Source: a virus
IMG/VR virus record: IMGVR_UViG_3300031216_000043
Span: 1-29,682 of that record
Length of the DNA stretch: 29,682 nt
Strand: one strand, 5' to 3'
Under the pieces are notes generated by a model. It saw only the letters and a program-made list of their open reading frames with translations, did not search any database and had not been told where the DNA came from. Position numbers and translations under genes: made by a program. Shown here one piece after another: positions 15,714 to 25,600 of the stretch. Numbering within the stretch: the first letter of the stretch is position 1; the number at the start of each line of letters is the position of its first letter.

Positions 15714-15895
15714 TGAAGAAGGTTGCAGCCATAGCCCTCTATGGCTGCATTCTCTTCTTTGTGATCTCAGCTATCGTTGGGCTTCTATGGGCTCTGATGT
15801 TCTATCTGGTTCTCTTCGCACTGCTGCTGCTCTTTGGAGGAGCTATCTTCTGCCGTGACCCAGAAGAACCAACTGACCACGATCACTGGACTTAG
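15713..15895 (+). CDS. Small membrane protein (60 aa)
   Basis: ATG 15713 overlaps the previous stop. Residues 4-27 (AIALYGCILFFVISAIVGLLW) and about 28-46 form two closely spaced hydrophobic helices, followed by a hydrophilic acidic tail EEPTDHDHWT. Lys2-Lys3 suggest a cytoplasmic N-terminus. It is the last gene of the rightward replication operon before a large noncoding region. Small two-helix proteins at such places include holin-like and superinfection-exclusion proteins, but nothing here decides between them. Confidence 0.65.
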   Translation: MKKVAAIALYGCILFFVISAIVGLLWALMFYLVLFALLLLFGGAIFCRDPEEPTDHDHWT

Positions 15896-15915
15896 AATGT
15901 AGCCAAATAGAAAAC

Positions 15916-15939
15916 CCTCCCCTGAGTAATCGGGGGAGG
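15916..15939 (-). terminator. Intrinsic terminator, active on the minus strand
   Basis: CCTCCCC (15916-15922) pairs with GGGGAGG (15933-15939) around a 10-base loop. Read on the minus strand the stem is followed by GTTTTCTATTT, a good T-tract. It would stop leftward late transcription before it runs into the replication operon. Confidence 0.65.
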
Positions 15940-15956
15940 TCCATCCGCCTTCTGGT

Positions 15957-16131
15957 GGTATGCATCAAATGATGGGGACATAGGCAATGTCGTGGCGTGG
16001 CCCCTCAGCAAGTTCGCCACAGATGCATACCTCCTGAGTGCGGTTCGCGGTGAACTATCCGGTTCGATTCCGGCAGGGGGCTGGGCCAGATAAGAGGTAA
16101 GACTGCACGTTCGATTCGTGCCGCCGCACTC
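15957..16131 (+). ncRNA. Highly structured noncoding segment with two tRNA-type T-arms (unresolved)
   Basis: The gap 15896-16270 has no credible gene on either strand but is dense in structure. A 10-bp helix joins GGTATGCATC (15957-15966) to GATGCATACC (16022-16031). Inside it GACAT/ATGTC pairs at 15977-15991, while GTGGCG (15992-15997) pairs with CGCCAC (16015-16020) across GGGG/CCCC (15974/16001), giving a possible pseudoknot. Beyond lie two canonical T-arm sequences: CCGG-TTCGATT-CCGG (16059-16073) and GCACG-TTCGATT-CGTGC (16105-16121). GAGTGCGG (16036-16043) pairs with CCGCACTC (16124-16131). I could not fit a standard cloverleaf with D- and anticodon-arms, so these are tRNA-like or degenerate tRNAs or another structured RNA. 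A D-arm-like GTTGGTTAGAAGC lies at 16208-16220. Confidence 0.5.
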
Positions 16132-16270
16132 AACCCATCCAGAGCAGATCTGGGTCTTCCTGACGGTAGAGAATAGAATCTGCAAATCCGGACCTCGAGA
16201 GAGGCGCGTTGGTTAGAAGCTGGCTGACACCTATACGAAAAATAACCTTTCAGATTAGGAGGCTACAAAA

Positions 16271-16519
16271 ATGGAAATGATTACCGAGGGCGTTATGAAT
16301 ATGCCGCTGCCTGACGACCCCTCCGAGCTGGGAGCTGTTGAGTGGATGCAGATCAAGAGCCGGATGCGCGATGCTGGAAAGCAGATAACGGAAATGCGAG
16401 AGGCGTTGGAAAATCCACCAGACCAAATCGAAATTTACCGTGCAATCAAAAAATCAGGCGCACGTAAACACGGTGAAATTGCCAAGGTTATTGCCGACCT
16501 GCTCGTTTTACCCTCATAA
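16271..16519 (+). CDS. Hypothetical protein (82 aa)
   Basis: ATG 16271 follows a strong TTAGGAGG ribosome site. The product is helical and soluble. It contains ELGAVEWMQIKSRMRDAGKQ, then a C-terminal segment IYRAIKKSGARKHGEIAKVI that could be a short helix-turn-helix, and ends LLVLPS. It stands alone between the structured noncoding segment and the convergent terminators, so it may share a transcript with that RNA. No family is recognised. Confidence 0.6.
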   Translation: MEMITEGVMNMPLPDDPSELGAVEWMQIKSRMRDAGKQITEMREALENPPDQIEIYRAIKKSGARKHGEIAKVIADLLVLPS

Positions 16520-16524
16520 GAAAA

Positions 16525-16554
16525 TCCTCCACCCGGTTAAGACCAGATGGAGGA
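16525..16554 (-). terminator. Intrinsic terminator of the leftward late operon
   Basis: TCCTCCA (16525-16531) pairs with TGGAGGA (16548-16554). On the minus strand the stem is followed by TTTTCTTATG. It lies about 140 bp past the virion RNA polymerase stop and is the first T-tailed hairpin met by leftward transcription. Confidence 0.65.
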
Positions 16555-16653
16555 AGTTGAGGAATCTTCGACAGACACACATATTTCAGACGATAAATCT
16601 GGATCTTGGGAAAACTCAGGCACCGTCTACATATAGATCTAAAGCTTCAACTT

Positions 16654-16693
16654 GACCCAAGGAACAACAAAACTATGTGCCTTGGGTCTTTTT
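16654..16693 (+). terminator. Intrinsic terminator of the rightward operon
   Basis: GACCCAAGG (16654-16662) pairs perfectly with CCTTGGGTC (16680-16688), a 9-bp stem with a 17-base loop followed by TTTTTC on the plus strand. It ends exactly at the convergent stop codon (16694-16696) and would end transcription of the 82-aa gene. Confidence 0.8.
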
Positions 16694-19600
16694 CTAGTTT
16701 GGTAGGATCGCGTTGACTGGTAGCATCGACGGCGCCTGCAATCCCATGCCCCAACCAAACGAATACCCTAACGTACCTTGCATGTACTTACCCAACCCTG
16801 ATCCAGAAAACACAGTGTCTACATTAAGAGCTGGTCCAATTCCTGCTCCAAATAGTAACGCAGCAGTAGGTCTATTTCGGATCATATTAGCCCCAATTTT
16901 CATGATACGGATTTTGTATGTTGAAAACCATACAAGACCATTTGCTTCAGCAGCGCCTCGACCCCTGCCTGACAAGCGACTGTAAGGGACAAACTCCTCA
17001 ACTATGACCGCCAGTGCTTCTTTGGAGGTCATGCCTTTTTGTTGGGTCAGATGATCATAAAGCACAGCTTTAGCTAAAAAGTCCCCATACTGAACCATGC
17101 GGTTAAGACCTTTGAACAGAGCAGTATCTTGTGAGATTACCAAGTGTTTAGCCGTTGTTTTGACTACCTCCGGTAGCTTGTCAAACTGATTACTCAGAAA
17201 CTCTGTGACACGGTTCTCACTCATAGCTTTGTCACCGGTGTTTACATCCTCTGATTTGAGAGTGTACTCACCAGCTTCCAGGAGAGGCCAGATAGACAGC
17301 TGACGGTTGGCATCTTCCAAAGCCTGGATCTGACCTTTGATCTGATTGGCTTTGCGCTTGTTCTGGATCTCAGCCTGCAGTTCCACATTCAAAGCAGTGA
17401 TCTGTTCTTTGTTTTTGTTGTAAGCGCTAGTTTCTATGAATTTTCTCACCATAGCTTTTGAGCCAGTGATGTACCCAATACCCCAAGACCCAAGATGCAA
17501 CTGATTTGAGAACAGGTTGTCAATAATCACAATCACAGACTTAACCACGATCGTGTCTTTGGCCAAGCTCACAGCGTCCTGGATCGTGCCCTCAACAGTG
17601 GAAAAGTATTTGAAGGCGTCCGCACCTATAATCGTAGTTGCCATGTCCTTAAAGGCTTTCTGCGTCTTAGGCCTCCAACGTGAAACTCCTGACCAAGAAT
17701 CTGTTATCGATGCAGAACGTGTACCAATAACGTCCAGAACTACGTCTTTTCTGAGAGGAAGGTAATTAGGTTTGCCATAAAGCTTAGCTGCAGCCTCTTT
17801 GATCTGCCAGCCCAAAGTACCGTAGGCATCCTTGATAGTGGCATCTTTCTGGTCTTTGTCTGCCACGTTTACAAAGTCATCAATGTTGCCATACTTTGCC
17901 AAGTGATCGTCATGGATTTTTTTAGTTGCCAGTAACACCTGCTGATTCAACTCCCCTGAAATCTCTTCTTCCAGGATACGGCCAGTCCATACACCTGACA
18001 TTTTAAACAGATCTGTGCTGCTTTGAAGACTGGCTTGATCCTCAGCTTTCAGAGTGCGCTCATAGCCTTTGACCTCACCTTTTCCATTGAAGACTGGCTG
18101 CAAATATTCACCTGCTGGCACACCATCTTTGGTTGTCCGTCCACGGAGCTTAATCTGCTTGGTGTACTCCAGGGGAACCGGGCCGCCACTCTCAGCTGAT
18201 CGGGTTACGCCAGTCCGTTGGTCGACGCCGCGCCAAGTTGGGTGAACGGTTTGAGCCAAGCCTTGATTAAAAGAAGCTTTGCCCCCGACCGTCGACCGAT
18301 AGAGACTCCGAGTGCCTTGGTATTTCTCTGTTGGATCCCCTTTGTAAGCAGACACTTTGACAAAGCCTTTGAAGATCATCTCTTGGTGTTTAGAGTCATC
18401 AGCAATCTCCAGAATAGTCCCAGGCTTTGGTGTACTAGGGGCATACCCCTTCCAGCCATTGTACTGCAGCATGAGACCCTCTTCACCTTTTGGTAGGCGT
18501 TGGGCCTCTAAAGCTCTGTTGGACTTGTGGTAGCCCGCCAGAACCTCCATGCCACGCTTCTCTGTGGCACTCAGATCTTTGACGGTCTGTTTGACGGAGT
18601 CTTCCATCAAATCGAACGCATACAGAGTCACCAAGCGATCGAGAGCATTCTCCAGTTTTTTGTTCGGCTTTGGCTTATTTTGAACGTCCTCATTCAAGAG
18701 TTCAGAGATCGCTCTAGCATTGCGAAGCAGGCTCTGAGACGTGTTGTCTCGGTTGACCATGTACTTCGCTAAGGCTCTTGCTTTACGCCTCATCAACTGG
18801 CTGTGGTTTCCACCCAAAGAAGACACCTTCTCCTCTGCTGCCTGAACCATGGAGCCAGACTTCACAGGATCAGCCATCAAGAAGAGAGCTTCATTACGGC
18901 TCAGAGCCATCAAGTCGGCTTTAGCTATAACTGTGAAAAGATCGTCATTTTCTTTTTCAGAAAGCTTTTTGCTGAAGTAGCCGGTCAACTCTTTGGGTAT
19001 GTTCACACGTGCATCCTGGCGTACAGAATCTACTTGAGTATTGATCGGGTTAAGGAGATCAAACACAGGAGCGTTGCTTGGGGTTCGGCCCCTAAAATCA
19101 CGGATAATTTCCCGTGTTGTAGCTAGATTTTCAAAACCGTTCATAAAGTTTGTCAAAGAATTACCTTTGATCTCGGCTTCAGACTTTGAGCCCATTGAAA
19201 CCACAAACGAAGACAACACAAGAGCAGCCTTCTTAGCCTTCTCCCGACGATTCGTGGGGTTAATCTTCTTGTTTTGTTTGTCAATCCACTGGGAAGTTTT
19301 CTCACTTCCCAGGCTAAGCATGTTGGAACTCCAGTCGTTAATCTTGTCCATGCGAGCATAGTTCTCGGCCATAACAATATACTGGTTCTCGCGCTTTTGA
19401 ACTGCCAGAGCTTCAGCCAAGACATCTAAAGCACCTTTCACATTGCGAGGCTGAGCCTTACGGCTCACTGACAAGCTTGTAATCATGTTTGCAATGGTGG
19501 CCATGACACGATTGATCCAACCATCTACTGTGTCTTTTTTGATCTCATTGTTCTTGGGGGACGCCATGTTTTCCATAGCGTTTCGTAGAATTGGATCAGT

Positions 19601-22600
19601 CTGAGACAGGGCCAAGAACGTCGCTAGAACGTCTGTGTTACCATTGGCTGTGCGTCGTAGGCCATCAGCACCCGTCAGCATGTCATACCGGCGCTCAGCG
19701 GCCTTCATAGCCTTCTTGTTGGTCTCTGAACTACCGGGAGCCAACAGATCTGAAGGCTTCAGTGTTTTCATGACATGACCAAAGATCCGGTTGGTTCTCT
19801 CAACAGCGCCTGCTTCCATCCGCATGCCACTCATCATGGCTTTATGGATCTGGCGAAAGACCTGTTCTTGGCGAACCTCTGGCAAAAACCCTGCATGGGT
19901 CGCTTGTGTACTGGCTTCTGCACTGACTTGAATGAGCTTATCAATTTTATAAGCAAAGCGGTCTGCAACTGACTCGTCCCCTGGAGTGGCTTGAGCTGTA
20001 AAACGCTCTCGGTTCAGTCTGATGTGGGCTTCCAACCGGTTGGTGTAAGTCTCATCCAGCTGCTCCAAACGAGGATTGGTTGGATTGACTTGGTTCATCA
20101 TATAGTTGCCAAACTGCTCCATCTCGATCTGTTGATCTTTGGTAGCCTGACCCAACAACATTTCTGTGTTGAAGCTGATGTTTGAGAACAGAGTGCTGCC
20201 CGGCTTGGACTTGATCTTCAACATGCGCTTGACCTCACCCAGAACCTTCTGAGCAATCTTCAGGACAGGATCGTAAACCTTCCGCTTCTTGGCCATCTCG
20301 ATCAGGTTCTGGTTGGTCATCATCCAGCTGACAAATTCGTTCATCTGGCGAGCTGGATTGGCTTCGTGGGTTGTCAGCTCTTTTTGAAGAACAGCGATTG
20401 AGCCAGCTGTGCCAGTGAAGTCTTTGACCAGGATACGCTCGCCAGGCTTCCGGCGTGTTGTGGTCCCAGTGAACCGCTCAGGGATCAGGCTCCTGAACTC
20501 TTTGATAAGAGCTTCCAGGTTACGAGTCGCCATCGTCACATTAGGAGCTGAGCTTCTTGGATCATCAAAGTGGTTCACCAAGATACGGGTTGTGTGAACG
20601 TGCAGCATTTCATGCAGCAGGGTCTCTGGAGCCAGATTGGATACAAAGACAATGTTAGATCCGATGTGGGCCTGCCCCCGTTGGATTGGAGATTTGTCCA
20701 GCTCTGAGTGAAGATCATTCCGAACTGCTTCCAACTGCTTGGGGGAGCCAAAATAGTAAGTGGCATTCACAAACTTAGGATCCTTCATCAGAACATCCTG
20801 AAGCAAGCTTTTCTGTTCAACAGAGAGCCCGTCGATGTCCTTCAGAGCCAGAGGAATCTGACCACCTGTAAGCATGGTGACTTTCTCGTGGTTCTCAACT
20901 TCAGTTCCCACGGCCTTGATGGCAGCCACCAGTTGAGGATCTTTCTGGGCAGCGTCCCGGCTGGTCAATTGCTTCTTCTCAGCACGCCGAAGAGTCTTCA
21001 TGTGTTTACGGTGGATCTTGTTAGCCCAGTTTTTGATGCCCTCGTAATCCCACGTCTTGCCGTTAGAAATGTCTGTGCCCTCACGCACATAAGGGGAACC
21101 AGCAGCAGCCAGGTGATCGGTTGAAGTGCTGACCTCTGCAATGGTTAGCTTGCGTGCTTTGGACTCCATTGCCAGATCAGCCATTAAACGCTGTTGAGCT
21201 ACTAACGCATCAAACAGGGCTTCATTGGACATTGATTCCCAAGGTTTTCTACCAAAAGCACGATTAATCTTCTTGCGTGTCTCAAGAGAGAAATTGGCAA
21301 TGTCACTCTTCTTCAAAGTAGCCAGCATCTGCTGATACCCAGTTGCCATGGCTTCATAAGGGCCGTCCAGCATCCATGCATCAAAGTTTGCTTTGTTGAT
21401 CTGCTCAGAGTTGGTGACGATGTTATCCAGTGACATCACTACGCCATCATAGACGGGCAGGGTGGTTGTAATGGAACTATCCCCTTGAACATAGGTGTTC
21501 AGGATCATCCGGCCGTCACCTGTTCCGATCGTCAGATAGGGAGAGACTTTGACGCTTGCATCACTTGGAGTTTTGACTGTGTTTTGTGACCCAAACCGGC
21601 GGAGACGGGATACCTTAGTGTTATTGTTATAGCGATCAAGCTTAGGAGTCTTGCTAACACCTTGGCTCTCGTTACCTTCTTGGAGAGTGGCTTTCGGTGG
21701 TGAGATATGAAAGCTCTGGGCATCTGTGTCATAGACAGGTGAGCTCTTCAGAAGGCTTTCAAAGATCGTCTTCAACTCCGCTTCAGGCAGAGTCTGACTG
21801 GCTCCGATTTTACCTTCCGTGCGCCATTCCTTCAGTACAGCGTTATACTGCTTTTCAAACAGATCTTGAAAAATAGCGGTCTGGATCGACGCCAATGTCT
21901 GAGACTGCTCCATGCGTATAGCTAAACCACCAGTGGCGAAGTCTAAAGACTCTCTCAAATGCGGGATCAAAAGCTCTTGGATCTTCAGAGTAACACCTCT
22001 GTGCATGATGTGATCGACCATCATTTTATTACCTGCAGGGTTACTGATGATCTTGCTGATGTCCATGTCGTCAATACCCGAACCAAATAGCTCTTTTAGG
22101 GCTTTAACAGTCTCTGGATCAAAGGGGGACCGATCAGATTTGTTAGCTTCCAGAGAGAGCCCTACATGGATTTCGTCAATGATCAAGCTGGCAATCTTAC
22201 CAGCAATACCTTCCTCGCCTGCCCCGTATAGAAACACGGTCAAAGGGTTCTTGGTCACACCCCGTTTAATTGTTAGGTGGTCAGAGCCGTCTACAGTGGG
22301 GCCATACACAGGATTGTAACTAAAGCCGTCCAGGAACTTATCCATGACTTTCAAAAGCGCTGCATACGCTGGGTCATCAAGTAATGGTAGAATCAGATCA
22401 CGAAGCTTTTTAGCAGCCACTTCATATAGGTCATCTGGATCTTCGGTGAAGTGGTCGGCAAATGTCTTCTTGTCTGGGCTGAACATAAGACCACCCTGAG
22501 CATACCGACGAATATCATCTATCGTGAATTCACCCACAGACATGTGCATGATAGCATTGATAGGTCCGTCAGTAATGCCATCAGCTTCCAAGCCAAGGGA

Positions 22601-25600
22601 CACCTTGAAAGATGTCTTAGCTTCTCCACCTTGCTCCTGAGCCATCTTCATAGCCTGTACAGTCTGTATAGCATGAAGAAGCTTGTCAGTTACTTCCACA
22701 TTGGAAGCAGTAACGGCTTTGACGAAATCACTCCTCATGAAATTCATCCGGTCCCCGTCAATCTCGCCACGACGCCATTCGTCGACGATGTCAAGTGCGG
22801 GCAGTAAAGCTTCAGGGTCGTTAAACAGATCTTTGGCTTGTTGAATACTGAGCTCTGGATCCTGCTTATGGACTTTGATGTCTGCAGCTTGAGCCACAGC
22901 CAGCCACACACGATCTACCATCTCAGAATCTGACAGATCGATCGTTGCAACAGTGGGGGTGATCATCTCACGCATGGTCTTGTTACCCTGCTGAGTGACT
23001 GGACCTTGTTGCATCAGGCGGCCAACACTTGTGATGACCCAATCAAAATATGTGGGAACCTTGTAGCGGGTTGTGCCTGTAGCTTCAGCATAAGCGTCGA
23101 TCTCTGAAAGATACCCATCAACTCCTTCTATGCCTGACCGTATCGACGCATTCTTGCCTTCGATTGATGTCCGGTGAGCTGGGTTCAATTTGTACGAGAT
23201 GTTGTCGAGATCAATGAGGCCCAGGGCTTTTCCATACATATCTCGTCCAAGAGTATCCATCAACCAGACCTGGCTGGTGTTCACATAAGAAGAAGTGTTC
23301 CGCTTCATGTCCAGAACCGTGGTCTCGTCTTCTGATAGCTTCGCTATTGGGTTGCGCAGCTGGTGGCTCTCCCGCTTGGTGGAAGGCTTACCAATATGGC
23401 GTTCTTTCTCACCGTCTTGCGTGAAGGCTCGTGTGAATACATCCGGCATGGAACCAAGGGTCTTGAGCGCAGTTGCATTGGATCCAGTAGGCTTCGGATT
23501 GATGAACGTCCACTTTATCTCGATGGCATCTTTGATCTGGTCGGTAGGTTTGCCTTTAGCTTTAAGAGCGGTCTTTTCAGCTTCTATGGCGTCATCTGTT
23601 TTAGGAGCCAGAACCACGCCTTCAAAGTCTTCAATTTGCCCTTCCAGGAACTGTGCCTGCAGTGCAGTACCAGCTAAAGCTTTGAACAGACCGCTGGTGT
23701 AGCTGGCTGTCACTGTCTTGTCGGCCGAGACACCCAGCAGATCTTGAGTGAGCCGTGCGATCTCATCAAGCACACCTTGCAGAGGCATACCTTGAGAGGC
23801 CGCCAGCTTGGCAGAGTCTGTAATGACGGCATTATCAGGCGTACCAAACTTCTTCTTCAACTCATCTACGTCATAGCTAGGAATACTACGTCTTGCAGTG
23901 CGAGCCATCCATTCAGAAGTGGCCATAAACAATGCTTGAGACACAAGAGGATCAATAGCGTATTTGCCATTCTCTTGTAGAGTCATGAAGTTGAGGGTCT
24001 TGCCGTCATCTGTAGACAAGATGTCCTGAGTCTTGTCCCCTTTGGCATTTGTCCCGTTCATCAAGCTTTTGATCCAACGATCATCTTCAGCAGTCAGACG
24101 TTCATTGGTCAGATCATCGATTGATTTTGCAAATTTAGGCATCTCGTTTTGAACCAAGGCAGTTACCGCGGTGACTTCTTCTTTAGTCAACTCACGGATC
24201 ATCCCATTGTCATCGCGCTGCAGCTTGGTGATGTTCTCCATCAGGAATGCGATCGGGTCTTCTTGCTCTGCCATCAGCGAGCTGAGAGGCTTGGCGTTGA
24301 ACGCTTGAATAAAGTGGTTCACGGAGCCTTTGGCAGCCAGAAGCCGGTCTTTAGATTTGGTCATCCAGTGGCGCTCAAGAGCTTTGGTTTTGAGTTCAGC
24401 TTCTGTTGATGGCTTATCAGTGGGCTCTGGCTCAACAGGGGCAACATCTTCGACTGTAGCAACTGCACCAACATTATCGTTGTCGATCAGATCCGCGTCT
24501 TCATCGACAACAGGTTCAGCAACAGACTCATCATCAATCACCTCGTCAACTATAACAGGTTCAGATTTTACCTTCTTTTTCGGTTTTGCTTTAGGCTTGG
24601 TCTCAACAACAGCCGGAGCTTTCAGAGCTCTACTGTTCAGATCTGGAGCTTTCAAAGCACCTGACTGCAGGTCTTTGGTGAGGGTGCCCATCTCTGGGCC
24701 ATATTGATCCAGGAGAATGTTGAAAAGACCCACAACTGCTTCCAGGTCAGCTGATGCATTTCGCATCATGGCAACAGATGCCGGGGACTTCACTTGCCCA
24801 TAAATCCCTTTCTTGTCCATGTAACGATCACCGTTTTTGTAGGACATGTAAGGGACAGATCGTCCAGCACCCTCAGAAACAGATTTGTTAATAGCCTTCA
24901 TTTTGTTGATCTGGCTTGTAGCAAACGCCTTCAGTTCGATCAGGGCAGCTTGCCCTTCCAGCTTGTGACCAGAATCCATCGACTTGCGGATACGGGCATT
25001 GTGAGCTGACAGAGATATAAGGCCACGAGCCTCATCACCTGTGTTGCGAATCTGGTTCGAGACAAGTTTGAAAGTTGGGAAATTGTCTGAGACATTCTGT
25101 TCTTTTTTGCGTTGCTCAGGGGTCATGTCCTTGAGAGCAGCATCCAGATCAGCTTGGTTCTGTTCCTTGTTGGCGTCGCTGGTCTCGAAGCTTTTGGCAA
25201 TCAATGAGGCTACTTTCAGCTTCTTCTTCAGACGCTCAGCAGTCTTACCACCGCCTACCTGATCTAAGACAATGTTGATGTCTGCAGATGTCACAGCTTC
25301 CGGGTTTGCCAGTTTGATCATGTCAATTAACCGGCCACGATTCAGAGCTTCTTCTTCAGTCTTTGGGGCACCAGCAGGATCATCAAGACCCACCACTTCC
25401 CGAAGCTTTACTGGGTCCATTGAACCAATAAACTTGTTGGCTTCCGTCACAGCAGCAGAGCTCTCGTAAAGCTTCACTGATTGGTTCACGGTAGTGTACT
25501 TGACTCGATCTGGATCAGCTTCATCAAGCTTATTCATCTCGGTTTCCACATCAGTGGCCGAGGCTTCTCTCATAATAGCCATCTCGGACAGCACACCAAA

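Noticed and set aside
16038-16129. Single long tRNA (Ser-like, anticodon CGA in TTCGATT) or selenocysteine tRNA
   Set aside because: The loop has T instead of a purine at position 37, no D-arm with GG is present, and three bases are left between T-stem and acceptor; a cloverleaf cannot be closed.
15957-16131. tmRNA
   Set aside because: No tag-peptide reading frame or conserved tmRNA ends are visible and the segment is too short.
15892-16185. 97-aa minus-strand open frame
   Set aside because: It covers T-arms, hairpins and a terminator, has no ribosome site, and its sequence is the antisense of tRNA-like elements.
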